DNA from: CAMBDS01 sp964355675 | Lineage (GTDB): Bacteria; Electryoneota; AABM5-125-24; Hatepunaeales; Hatepunaeaceae | Assembly (NCBI GenBank): GCA_964355675.1 | Contig: CAYHEC010000003.1 | Location: forward strand, 124,001-188,000 | Length of the DNA stretch: 64,000 bases | Reading direction: 5' to 3' | Shown here: positions 9,442 to 16,859 of the stretch, in pieces | Position numbering within the stretch: the first letter of the stretch is position 1 | Layout: every line of letters begins with the position of its first letter | Notes under the pieces: model-generated | The model's input: only the letters and a program-made list of their open reading frames with translations | What the model was told of the DNA's origin: nothing | Databases searched by the model: none | Position numbers and translations under genes: made by a program

Positions 9442-9810
9442 TCATTTAGTTTTCTGAAGTTTTTTCTTGGAGGTCAAGAGAATTGATGTAATGAGTTTTA
9501 GTAACTCTTCGCAATCTGAAAGGATTGAATCGGCTTCTTTCAGCGACAGGTAATCAGAGTCGCGCAATAGGCGAATCCAAAAATGAGCTTCGCGAGCTTC
9601 CTTGTAGGCGATTCCAAGCTTGGCGACGAAATCATTATCAGAAACGCCGCCGGTGGCTTCTTCGATGTTGGCTCCGATAGAGGTTCCCGACCGAAGTAAT
9701 TGCTTGGATAGGACGTACTCTTTTCTATCTTCCGTTAAAATTCGATAGAGTTTAACTATCCTTAAAGCAAATCTATAGCTCTTCTCTCTAACAACATTAT
9801 CCTCCTTCAT
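9442..9810 (-). CDS. Four-helix-bundle protein, S23 type
   Basis: A 122-residue protein of the family first seen as ORFs within 23S rRNA intervening sequences. The core QLLRSGTSIGANIEEA near residues 39-54 and the KLGIAYKEAREAHFWIRLL helix are diagnostic. It is predicted to form a four-helix bundle; its cellular role is not established. It is flanked on both sides by AT-rich repeats (9390-9421 and 9823-9855), and its stop overlaps the former ATG of the kinase gene. That placement suggests it sits in a small mobile or recently shuffled cassette. Confidence 0.85.
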   Translation of the reverse strand: MKEDNVVREKSYRFALRIVKLYRILTEDRKEYVLSKQLLRSGTSIGANIEEATGGVSDNDFVAKLGIAYKEAREAHFWIRLLRDSDYLSLKEADSILSDCEELLKLITSILLTSKKKLQKTK

Positions 9811-9822
9811 TCCTTTTCCAAT

Positions 9823-9855
9823 TTATTAATTATTAATTTTTAATTATTAATTTTT
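9823..9855. repeat. AT-rich interspersed repeat, copy 3
   Basis: TTATTAATTATTAATTTTTAATTATTAATT array between the four-helix-bundle gene and the methyltransferase gene; it covers the last codons of the methyltransferase. Confidence 0.75.
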
Positions 9856-10727
9856 CTGGCCACCATCATTAGACTTCCTCCCTCCGGCCGGTCGCCGGGA
9901 GCACGATCAATGTACATGGCGATGACAGCTGGAATGATGACGATCAGCAACCAGACCAATACAATCGGGATAAACGCTCGCGACTTGCCGAGCAGGGTCA
10001 TTGGGACGCGCTGGAGAAGTGTCCAGGCGATCATGCCGGGCTTGCCGTAGCCGCGGACGATGTGCTCGATGCTCAATCCTGCGGTTTCCAGCTTTTCTAT
10101 GGCATCGGCGTCGCGGTAGCCGTCGCGGACATGTTCGCCAACTTCCCAGTGGTCGTGGTCGTGTGACGATCCAACCGGTGACGTATCCCTCGGTGTGTGC
10201 ATCAGCAATCTTCCGCCGGGGCGGAGGATGCGGGCGTATTCGGCGAAAGTAGCGCGGTCGTCGGGGATATGTTCCATGACATCGACGGTGACGATCAGGT
10301 CGAACGAGGCGTCCTTGAAAGAGAGGATCTGTACGTCGCCGACGGTGAAGCGGAAGTCGGGGTGGACAGCTCGGAAGTAAGCTTCGCCGCCGTAGAGGTG
10401 TGCCATGTCGATCTCAAGCCCGACGAGACGCGCTGAGGGGAAGAGCCTTGCCAGCCGGTCGGAGTACTGCCCGAAACCCATGCCGGCGTCCAGGATATTT
10501 CTGATTTCTGATTTCTGATTTCTGATTTTCTCCGTCGCCTGCGGAGTGCCGATTTCCCCCACCGCTTGCGGGAGGGACGTAGGGGGGGTGCTCTTAATCC
10601 TCTTTAGTTCCTTCCGGACGTACCACGCCCTGAGGAAGAGCAGGTCGAGGCCGAGGTGGAATGCTCGGCGGAGGAAAGTGCCTCGCAAGAGTTTGGCGAG
10701 GGTGTATTTTACGGGGTCGTAGTGCAA
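9840..10727 (-). CDS. SAM-dependent methyltransferase with C-terminal membrane segment
   Basis: Class I methyltransferase of the Methyltransf_11 type. Motif I ILDAGMGFGQY is near residue 77, an acidic residue ends strand 2 (VGLEIDMAHL), and the later motifs VDVMEHIPDD and LRPGGRLLMHTPRD follow. The C-terminus has a strongly hydrophobic stretch (about 246-268, IPIVLVWLLIVIIPAVIAMY), so the protein is probably membrane-anchored. Substrate unknown. Residues 50-76 contain a short palindromic element and four tandem 7-bp units translated in frame (KIRNQKSEIRN), just before motif I; this looks like repeat DNA absorbed into the coding sequence. Confidence 0.82.
   Translation of the reverse strand: MHYDPVKYTLAKLLRGTFLRRAFHLGLDLLFLRAWYVRKELKRIKSTPPTSLPQAVGEIGTPQATEKIRNQKSEIRNILDAGMGFGQYSDRLARLFPSARLVGLEIDMAHLYGGEAYFRAVHPDFRFTVGDVQILSFKDASFDLIVTVDVMEHIPDDRATFAEYARILRPGGRLLMHTPRDTSPVGSSHDHDHWEVGEHVRDGYRDADAIEKLETAGLSIEHIVRGYGKPGMIAWTLLQRVPMTLLGKSRAFIPIVLVWLLIVIIPAVIAMYIDRAPGDRPEGGSLMMVARKINN
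10498..10576. repeat. In-frame tandem and palindromic repeats in methyltransferase
   Basis: Four units of TTCTGAT (10498-10528) are followed by short hairpins at 10530-10546 (CTCCG stem) and 10558-10576 (CCGC stem extended by CCC/GGG). All are read as codons of the methyltransferase. Confidence 0.7.
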
Positions 10728-10728
10728 A

Positions 10729-10763
10729 GTAATTAAGAATTAATAATTAAGAATTAATAATTG
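10729..10763. repeat. AT-rich interspersed repeat, copy 4
   Basis: TAATTAAGAATTAATAATTAAGAATTAATAATT-type array upstream of the methyltransferase start, nearly identical to the copy at 4703-4733. Confidence 0.8.
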
Positions 10764-10840
10764 ATCCAACACTTGGAATGTCATCCTGAAGGAAGTGAAG
10801 GATCTATGTTTTCGATGATGAAGGATCCGTTTGAGTGAAC

Positions 10841-11551
10841 TTAGGGCGCGGCGGGTTGGTACCGCTTTGGCTTATCGTCCCATGTTCTGCCATCAAGCAT
10901 CCGACCCTTTGATTTCTTATTAACGCCACCCCATTGCTTGAAGAAGAAAAGTACCGACTGTTCGTCACATTGGCGGTGTATGTCTTGCACCCATTCTTCT
11001 TTCATTAGACGGGCTCCGGGGCCAGATTCGCCACCGACGATAGCCCAATGAATGCCGCTCAAGTCGAGCTTCCCCAGAGGCTTGATCAACGGCTCAAGCG
11101 AAAGGAAACGCACCTTGGCAGGGACTTGCCTCAAACAGTCGATACGGTTTTTATAAGCAGATGTCTCAACTGATACGCCCATCCAGATATTTTCTGTCCA
11201 AGGCAGTTCCGATGAGAGTTCCACGAGTCGTTCGGCTCGTTTGGTCAACACCTGATAGGTGTGTTGAGGTGTCTCAGACATTACCTTGAAGACACTCCGA
11301 ACAAAATCGAGAGGAACTTCGGGATGGAAGAGGTCGCTCATCGAGTTGACGAAGACCAGCCTTGGCGAGCGCCACTTGCGCGGCTCATCGACCAACTCGG
11401 GATGGATTGTCAGTTTGAATCCGTTGCGATACTTGGGGACGGCCATGGCTTGCAACCGCTTCGACATCCGTTCGGCGTAGCAGAACTTGCAGCCGGGACT
11501 GACGAAGTCGCAACCGGTGACGGGGTTCCAAGTGGATTGAGTCCATTCTAT
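10841..11551 (-). CDS. DUF5131 (phage Gp37/Gp68 family) protein, start unclear
   Basis: The first ATG is at 11467, but 28 further codons upstream clearly belong to the family: IEWTQSTWNPVTGC, then SPGCKFCYAER, giving a Cys-x6-Cys-x2-Cys cluster. No ATG, GTG or TTG exists in frame before that; the first family residue is an ATA at 11551, preceded by GGAG eleven bases upstream. Either a rare start codon is used or the start was lost. Other family features are seen: FVNSMSDLFHPEVP near residue 67, VLTKRAERL, GVSVETS, LSLEPLI and AIVGGESGPGAR. The family is common in phages and mobile regions and is of unknown biochemistry; the Cys cluster suggests metal binding. It lies 8 bp after the HEPN-like gene. 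Confidence 0.75.
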   Translation of the reverse strand: MEWTQSTWNPVTGCDFVSPGCKFCYAERMSKRLQAMAVPKYRNGFKLTIHPELVDEPRKWRSPRLVFVNSMSDLFHPEVPLDFVRSVFKVMSETPQHTYQVLTKRAERLVELSSELPWTENIWMGVSVETSAYKNRIDCLRQVPAKVRFLSLEPLIKPLGKLDLSGIHWAIVGGESGPGARLMKEEWVQDIHRQCDEQSVLFFFKQWGGVNKKSKGRMLDGRTWDDKPKRYQPAAP

Positions 11552-11559
11552 GTGGGAGG

Positions 11560-12912
11560 TTACTCCGACGACTCTGCCTCGTTTTTGTTTGTTCGTGCGG
11601 CTCCTAAATCGATCAATTGCTGTCGTTCCTCAACCCATGTGGGGTAATTGTCAATATCAATTTCTGACTGCAAGGGCTGGATGTAGTAAAATGTGCGCTG
11701 ATACTCGCGCGATAAACTACTTAATGATGCTTTATTTAGTTCCATTCGCCATATATCTTGCTTGTCATTAGATTCATGATCATATCTTGTAACTGTGATT
11801 AAAAGACACTCATAACGTAGAAAATGACGTTTAAATCCGTATAGAAGGGCATGGATTTGCTCTATTGCTTTATGCTCATTATACCGGACAGGTTGTATCA
11901 ATCCGCGAGTCCAACCGTCACCACCCATGAAAATTTGAGTATTCTGATCGATCCCCTTCGTTTTTAGGTAGAGACCAATATGTAAAACGTCCTTTTCTAC
12001 GCGATAATCAATCAAGGTGAAGCCAAATATAGGCATTTGTGAGGCAAGAGAGTCTTCTAATTCTTCTATGCGTAATATAATTGAATCTTCAATGCCCTCA
12101 AGCCAACCACGCTCAAAAGCTATCTTATTATTGTTGATGCTAAACACTACCATCCCCAAGACGATTCCGTGAGCATTGCAAAATAACTGGTCTGCACAAT
12201 TTCTAATATTTGCAAGCGATCTGATTTCAGGTCCCCAACTCCTTTTACCTTTGGAATTTACATCCCACATTTCAACTTTAAGACCGTCTTGAATTCTATA
12301 TCTTTGATGTGCAATTGAGTTTCTTAGGTGATTCTCCAAACCAACGCTTAACAGTTTATCTTCTTCGCGTTTCTGGCCTTCAACCTCAGACAGGGTATCA
12401 AGGGATACTCTTGCATCATCGTCGGGAATTCTCTTACTCTTTTCTTTCGCTGGTAAGTCATGAACCAGAGAATGAGAAAATATCACAGGAGACAAAATCA
12501 GTGGCATCAGATTTTCATAAATAGAATTATAATAATGCATTGCAAATCGAATTGTTTCGTCAGTATCCTCAATATTTAGAGTCTCGCATTTGGATTTGGC
12601 TTTCATTCCTGAATTCAATGCGGACGGAACTCTAAGGTAACTTCTGAAAAAGTGTTTTACTACCGATTCCGTATCGCTCCAAGTTCCTTTATTTAGCAGA
12701 TCGTTTACTTCAATTGCGGTTCGTTTCAGATCATGGCTGATGTTAGAAAACATATCTAGATAGAAATTATGCTTAATGCCAACGATTAGATTTTTATCAA
12801 AAGGGTGCATATTCCCAAATTTTGAGAGTGATCCCTTCATCTCGCGTAGAAAATCTGCGACGTATATATCATTCATCGGCCCTTCTCGAACGGGTGAATT
12901 TCTTTGTTTCAT
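11560..12912 (-). CDS. Unknown protein with HEPN-like RNxxxH motif
   Basis: A 450-residue protein I do not recognise as a whole. Near residues 196-201 it has RNSIAH within NHLRNSIAHQRY, which matches the R-x4-6-H active-site pattern of HEPN RNase domains and abortive-infection proteins. The N-terminal half is helical and charged; the C-terminal half (about 260-400) looks alpha-beta. There is no signal peptide. Its ATG overlaps the stop of the retropepsin-like gene by four bases, and the DUF5131 gene follows, so the three are probably one transcript. An antiviral or RNA-degrading role is an inference from the motif and neighbours only. Confidence 0.72.
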   Translation of the reverse strand: MKQRNSPVREGPMNDIYVADFLREMKGSLSKFGNMHPFDKNLIVGIKHNFYLDMFSNISHDLKRTAIEVNDLLNKGTWSDTESVVKHFFRSYLRVPSALNSGMKAKSKCETLNIEDTDETIRFAMHYYNSIYENLMPLILSPVIFSHSLVHDLPAKEKSKRIPDDDARVSLDTLSEVEGQKREEDKLLSVGLENHLRNSIAHQRYRIQDGLKVEMWDVNSKGKRSWGPEIRSLANIRNCADQLFCNAHGIVLGMVVFSINNNKIAFERGWLEGIEDSIILRIEELEDSLASQMPIFGFTLIDYRVEKDVLHIGLYLKTKGIDQNTQIFMGGDGWTRGLIQPVRYNEHKAIEQIHALLYGFKRHFLRYECLLITVTRYDHESNDKQDIWRMELNKASLSSLSREYQRTFYYIQPLQSEIDIDNYPTWVEERQQLIDLGAARTNKNEAESSE

Positions 12913-13286
12913 TTCTTAACTCCCGACCTCAACAAACTCACTTCCAACTTTTCCAACTTTTGCGTCACGGTATTGACCTTAAGAGCCGCGGATTCCAACG
13001 CTACAACCCCGATCAACGGCTCAACGCCTTCAGGACCAAAGACGACTCGTCCGGCGGTGATCTCGCCCATCAGCTCGATCTGGATGATGCCATAATCGAA
13101 TGTGACTCGTCTGCCATCAGCAAGCTCATAATCCCGCCGACCGACCCGCTTTACCCCGATTCGTTCCAGAATATCAGCCGGGACGACACAATCGAATGCG
13201 CCGGTGTCAACGAGAAAGCGTCCGGTGAAGGCTTCGTGACCATTCGATGTCGAACGAATCGTTACGTCCGCGTAAGTAGTGCCCAT
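12909..13286 (-). CDS. Retropepsin-like aspartic protease
   Basis: A 125-residue clan AA protease of the single-domain kind that works as a dimer. The catalytic motif FLVDTGA has its Asp at residue 27. The hydrophobic-hydrophobic-Gly partner motif is PLIGVVAL near residue 90. Typical beta strands follow (ELADGRRV). No signal peptide or membrane segment, so it is cytosolic. It is the first gene of a set with the HEPN-like and DUF5131 genes. Bacterial members of this family are poorly characterised, and the substrate is unknown. Confidence 0.85.
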   Translation of the reverse strand: MGTTYADVTIRSTSNGHEAFTGRFLVDTGAFDCVVPADILERIGVKRVGRRDYELADGRRVTFDYGIIQIELMGEITAGRVVFGPEGVEPLIGVVALESAALKVNTVTQKLEKLEVSLLRSGVKK

Positions 13287-13331
13287 TCTATTCTCCTTAT
13301 TTTCATGGAGAGCGGTTTTAAATCCGCCCTT

Positions 13332-13353
13332 AGGTCGGGCTGAAGCCCGACCT
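13332..13353. repeat. Palindromic repeat (AGGTCGGGC)
   Basis: Perfect 9-bp stem AGGTCGGGC with loop TGAA, between the protease start and the HicB stop. Same family as the 14858-14877 hairpin inside the aldo-keto reductase. Confidence 0.75.
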
Positions 13354-13449
13354 CCAAGAGACTACTGAATAATATACTGCCCATTCGTTCAATTGTCAAG
13401 ATTACAACAGAGATCCTTCCCCCGGATCGACTCCGGGGCTAAAGACCGT

Positions 13450-13878
13450 TCAGGTTGACGCGGCTACCGCTTTTCTCCGCGAAACCTTCCCATTCGTAGC
13501 CTTTCCCGCTCCATTGGTGAGATGCTTTTCCGAGAGCAAGTGAATGATGTAGCTGTTGAGGCTCACTCCGTTGCGGTGGGCCTCGCGGGCAAGGCGTGCA
13601 TGCAGGTCTTTCGGTACTCTCAACATAAAGCGGCCGCTGAAGTTCTCTTTAAGATCTTCGTCAGGCTCCGGAACTTCGAGCCCGCGTTCGAGGAGAAATT
13701 CGGTCGTCGCCTTCCTGCCCTCTTCAAGTTCTTTGATGGCGCGTGAAAGCCGTTTATTCACCGAGACGATGGCATACCTGCCAAAGTCGGGATACCAGAC
13801 CTCATACCCATCCTCAGTTTTCTTATAGGCAACAGGATACTCCAAGCCCATATAAGAATCAATTGTCTTCTTGTTCAT
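13450..13878 (-). CDS. hicB: HicB-type antitoxin
   Basis: Partner antitoxin for the HicA-like gene upstream. The degenerate RNase-H-like N-terminus (YPVAYKKTEDGYEVWYPDFG, followed by AIV) is the HicB fold, and the C-terminal SGRFMLRVPKDLHARLAREA stretch is a ribbon-helix-helix DNA-binding domain for autoregulation. I chose the ATG at 13878 because the fold begins there; an upstream ATG at 13893 is also in frame. The start overlaps the end of the toxin gene by 20 bp, the usual hicA-hicB coupling. Basic C-terminal tail of about 20 residues. Confidence 0.87.
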   Translation of the reverse strand: MNKKTIDSYMGLEYPVAYKKTEDGYEVWYPDFGRYAIVSVNKRLSRAIKELEEGRKATTEFLLERGLEVPEPDEDLKENFSGRFMLRVPKDLHARLAREAHRNGVSLNSYIIHLLSEKHLTNGAGKATNGKVSRRKAVAAST

Positions 13879-14191
13879 TTCCGATGTATCCATTCTGTTT
13901 GAGAAAAACAACCGCCTCGAAAGCGATTTTAACATAGATCGCAAGAGTCATGGGCCGGTCTTTGCTTCCGGGATGCTTACGAACGACAGAAAATGTGCCT
14001 TCTCTTGATCTCGCCCAGTGATGCAAACCGGGGTGATAGACAACAGTATGACTGCCTTGTTGTTGCCGTACTTCCAAGCCCAGATGTTTGAGTAATTTTA
14101 GCAAATCGTTCAGGGGATACTCCCCCTTGGGTTTCCCCTGATGGAACTTAAGCCCTGCTCGCTCAAACTCCTGTTCAGCCCAATCCTTCAA
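13859..14191 (-). CDS. hicA: HicA-type mRNA interferase toxin, extended N-terminus
   Basis: A 110-residue protein whose residues 25-100 match the dsRBD-like HicA fold: LLKLLKHLGLEV, then GSHTVVYHPG with the catalytic His at 48, and TLAIYVKIAF. HicA cleaves mRNA and is held inactive by HicB. This copy is longer than the usual 60-80 residues because of an N-terminal 25-residue helical lead and an insertion after the His. It is the first gene of the pair. Confidence 0.82.
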   Translation of the reverse strand: MKDWAEQEFERAGLKFHQGKPKGEYPLNDLLKLLKHLGLEVRQQQGSHTVVYHPGLHHWARSREGTFSVVRKHPGSKDRPMTLAIYVKIAFEAVVFLKQNGYIGNEQEDN

Positions 14192-14308
14192 TTTCTGCCT
14201 CCCTATCTGATACTAAATATAGTGTCATTTTGTGCTGAAAGCAACCCATGAAATCAATTGGCGTGACTCAGCCGTCGAGTGCGGGGACAGGGCGGAAGAC
14301 TGACTATA

Positions 14309-15388
14309 CTACCCCCTTACAAATCCACCAACACGCTGAACCTCGTCCAGCCGCCATTTCAGCAATTCGTCGATCTTCGCCAAGTCCTCGTCCGAAATCA
14401 GCCACCCCGCACCGCCGACAGTCTCCTCGATCTGCTTGGGGTTGCGCGCTCCGGCAATCGCCGCGGTCACTACCGGCAGTCTAAGCGTCCACGCCAGCGC
14501 CAGTTGCGCGACAGTCTTGCCGTACTCATTGGCGATCTCGCGGAGCTTCTCGACAAACGCAAGGTTGATGGCAAGGTTAGGCTCGTTGAACTCAGGCGAC
14601 TTCTTGCGCCAGTCGTTCTCTGCCACCTTGCTGATGTCGAACCGCCCCGTCAGCAATCCGGCTTGCATCGGCGAATAAGCCACCACGCCGATCTCGTGTT
14701 GGTCGCAGTAGGGGAATTGCAGGGACTCGACTCCTCGCCGAAGCATCGAGTAAGGAGGCTGGAGGGAGGCTATTCGGACGGATGCGGAGATCCGTCCTCC
14801 TGAGACAGGTTTGGAAACCTGTCCTACCGCGACGGATGCGGAGATCCGTCCTCCTACGTCGGGCTCAGCGGCCCGACCTACGTGACAGCGATCCATGTCG
14901 GCAGGTGCGTAATTCGAGACTCCGCCGTAGCGCACCTTGCCCTGTTCGACCAGCTTAGACATTGCTTCCCAGCCCTCCTCAATAGGGTCGCCAGCCTCTG
15001 CCCAGTGGATCTGGTAAAGGTCGATGCGGTCAGTCTTCAGGCGCTTCAGCGACGCCTCGCACTCGGTGAGGATAGACTCGCGCTTGACCGAATGCGACGT
15101 CTCGCGCTTTTCGTTCCAGATTTGCGAACATTTTGTGGCGATAATCACCTCATCGCGCCTGCCAGCGATGGCGCGGGCGACGACCTCTTCCGAGTGACCC
15201 AGTCCATAGATTGCCGCCGTGTCGATCCAGTTGACGCCAAGCTCCAGCGCCCTTCTGATCGCGGCAATAGAGTCGTCGTCGTCCTGCGGTCCCCATCCGA
15301 ACCGCCAATCGCCTCCGCCAATCGCCCAGGCTCCAAAGCCGATCTCGGTAAGGTGAAGGTCTGTCCAGCCAAGTTTTCGTGTTTGCAT
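14309..15388 (-). CDS. Aldo/keto reductase with repeat-derived insertion
   Basis: NADPH-dependent oxidoreductase of the aldo/keto reductase superfamily (TIM barrel). The catalytic tetrad is visible: D56, Y61, K86 and H128. The nucleotide-binding tail AGARNPKQIEETVGG is near residue 325. Residues about 169-207, between RYGGVSNYAPADMDRC and ASLQPPYSMLRR, are not family sequence. They are encoded by four palindromic repeats read in frame (14776-14877) and add about 39 residues at a surface loop after strand 6. Without them the length is normal (about 320). The enzyme may well still fold. Substrate unknown. Confidence 0.9.
   Translation of the reverse strand: MQTRKLGWTDLHLTEIGFGAWAIGGGDWRFGWGPQDDDDSIAAIRRALELGVNWIDTAAIYGLGHSEEVVARAIAGRRDEVIIATKCSQIWNEKRETSHSVKRESILTECEASLKRLKTDRIDLYQIHWAEAGDPIEEGWEAMSKLVEQGKVRYGGVSNYAPADMDRCHVGRAAEPDVGGRISASVAVGQVSKPVSGGRISASVRIASLQPPYSMLRRGVESLQFPYCDQHEIGVVAYSPMQAGLLTGRFDISKVAENDWRKKSPEFNEPNLAINLAFVEKLREIANEYGKTVAQLALAWTLRLPVVTAAIAGARNPKQIEETVGGAGWLISDEDLAKIDELLKWRLDEVQRVGGFVRG
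14776..14877. repeat. Array of four coding palindromic repeats
   Basis: Hairpins at 14776-14797 (GGACGGAT stem), 14804-14823 (GACAGGTTT stem), 14831-14850 (GACGGAT stem, same unit as the first) and 14858-14877 (GTCGGGC stem). They lie head to tail and entirely within the aldo-keto reductase frame. Relatives occur outside genes at 8195 and 13332. Confidence 0.88.
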
Positions 15389-15403
15389 GATAAAGGTTTA
15401 AGG

Positions 15404-15467
15404 TTAAAGGGTTAAAGGGTTAAAGGGTTAAAGGGTTAAAGGGTTAAAGGGTTAAAGGAAGGACAAC
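15404..15467. repeat. Octamer tandem repeat TTAAAGGG x8
   Basis: Eight copies of the 8-bp unit, the last ending TTAAAGGA, just upstream of the aldo-keto reductase start. Similar words (AAAGTTAAAGGTTTAAGG) recur near 62447-62466. Length may vary between strains by slippage. Confidence 0.9.
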
Positions 15468-15496
15468 CTCTTGAACTGATAAAACGAATAATCCAT

Positions 15497-16174
15497 TTAA
15501 TTAGCTAACTCTGTTGAGAAATTACTTAGTATAAAATCCGCCAATTCCATTGGCAGAAATCGCTCGAAATATTCCCGATCATTGACCGACCATGAATTGA
15601 TCCAGTAGCTATCCGATTCGATGTGGTATTTTTCTTTATCCCTCTTGACGGCGCGAGCTCCTGCCACTTGAAGCGGTATGTCGAGCCAAACGGAAAAGTA
15701 GAAAAAAGCCATTAAATCCGGGCGTAACAGACCGACTCCCTCGACGATGAGGAATTTAGGAAGTGGAAAGCGGCGCTGGCTGACAATTCTGTTTTCTGTC
15801 CAGTCATAGACGCCGTACATTATCGATTCACTCTCCCCACTCGCCGGTATGAGAACTTCGTTTATCAATCTTTGCCAATCAATTCCATCCCAGAAGTGAG
15901 GACTATCCTGCATGTGGTTGACGATAAATTCATCGATGCAGATGATTTGCACATCGCCGAGACCCGCGGATAATTTCCGTGCCGTGGTGGTTTTACCAGC
16001 GCCAACGAACCCCGATATCGCGATCACCTTGCATTTGGAGTCATCATGGAGCGAATTAATCTCGGTGAACAGATCATCGATCGAACCATGTTGTCGCTTT
16101 TGGCGCTTAGTGTGCAAGTCTGACAATGTCCCGGCTATCGAGTATCTGCTTGTCGTAACCTTTGAGTGCCGCAT
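15497..16174 (-). CDS. Uridine-kinase-like P-loop kinase
   Basis: P-loop NTPase of the uridine kinase/phosphoribulokinase type. Walker A GFVGAGKT at residues 55-62 of the longest frame, then IICIDEFIV as the acidic switch after strand 2, and KFLIVEGVGLL (Walker-B-like) near 136-146. Phosphorylates an unknown small molecule. The longest frame overlaps the upstream gene by 68 bp; TTG codons at 16126 or 16117, close to the upstream gene's stop, are likelier starts and leave the P-loop intact. Probably co-transcribed with the upstream NAD(P)-binding gene. Confidence 0.75.
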   Translation of the reverse strand: MRHSKVTTSRYSIAGTLSDLHTKRQKRQHGSIDDLFTEINSLHDDSKCKVIAISGFVGAGKTTTARKLSAGLGDVQIICIDEFIVNHMQDSPHFWDGIDWQRLINEVLIPASGESESIMYGVYDWTENRIVSQRRFPLPKFLIVEGVGLLRPDLMAFFYFSVWLDIPLQVAGARAVKRDKEKYHIESDSYWINSWSVNDREYFERFLPMELADFILSNFSTELAN

Positions 16175-16769
16175 TGATCATCGCCCTGCCGACTTGCTCG
16201 GTGGTTGAGACGTACTTCGGCATCAAAGCCTTCAGAACCGGGTAGAGGAAGCCTGTGAGTTTATACATGATCGGCCACGACGGCTTCACCCCTTTCATTG
16301 GACGGATGTATGCCGGTCGGAAGAAATATAGTCTTTTGAACTGGAAGTTCTTCAATGAATTCTCGCCGCGACCTTTGACTCTTGCCCACATAGTCTTACT
16401 CGATTCGGTGGAGTCTGTTCCTTCGCCAGAGACATAACAGAAAGTCAGATCCGGGCAGAGTCGGGCGAGAACCTCCGCGGTTTTGAGAGAGTAATCGACG
16501 GTGATGTGTGTGTAGTCGGCTTCGTTCATGCCCATAGACGAAACACCGAGGCACCAGAAACAGGCGTTGCAACCGTTGAAGGCACTCTCAACCTTCGATA
16601 AGTCGAGGAAATTGAGATGGATAAGCTCGATCAACTTCGGGTGAGTGACTCCGCATGACCGCCTCGCCAAAACGACGACGCTGGCTACGTCGGGGCTTTC
16701 GAGGCACTCGATCAGCACACCTTGCCCGACCATGCCGGTAGCGCCGGTTAGTAAGACTTTTATTGGCAT
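16107..16769 (-). CDS. NAD(P)-binding atypical SDR, HTATIP2/TIP30-like
   Basis: Rossmann-fold protein of 220 residues. The dinucleotide loop is GATGMVGQG (residues 8-16), followed by VVVLARRS for the cofactor's ribose or phosphate. The later FWCLGVSS and FRPAYIRPMKG segments match the HTATIP2/TIP30-like group of atypical short-chain dehydrogenases, which often lack full catalytic residues. The C-terminus has an amphipathic stretch (KLTGFLYPVLKALMP). Role unknown; followed by the P-loop kinase gene. Confidence 0.85.
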   Translation of the reverse strand: MPIKVLLTGATGMVGQGVLIECLESPDVASVVVLARRSCGVTHPKLIELIHLNFLDLSKVESAFNGCNACFWCLGVSSMGMNEADYTHITVDYSLKTAEVLARLCPDLTFCYVSGEGTDSTESSKTMWARVKGRGENSLKNFQFKRLYFFRPAYIRPMKGVKPSWPIMYKLTGFLYPVLKALMPKYVSTTEQVGRAMINAALKGYDKQILDSRDIVRLAH

Positions 16770-16787
16770 AAAATTACTCCAAATTTT

Positions 16788-16856
16788 AACACGAAGAAAC
16801 GAAGGGACGAAAAGTAAAGGCTAATATTTCTTCGTTACTTCGTCCCTTTGTGTTTA
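16788..16856. repeat. Inverted repeat downstream of permease
   Basis: ACGAAGGGACGAA on one side and TTCGTCCCTTTGTGTT on the other form an imperfect inverted repeat in the 90-bp gap. It may act as a terminator for the permease transcript, but it also resembles dispersed repeats. Confidence 0.5.
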
Positions 16857-16859
16857 TTC

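Noticed and set aside
14882..15415. 177-codon plus-strand frame
   Set aside because: Antisense of the aldo-keto reductase catalytic region; no supporting motif.
15404..15467. Possible CRISPR or iteron array
   Set aside because: Pure 8-bp tandem repeat without spacers; no cas genes in the window.
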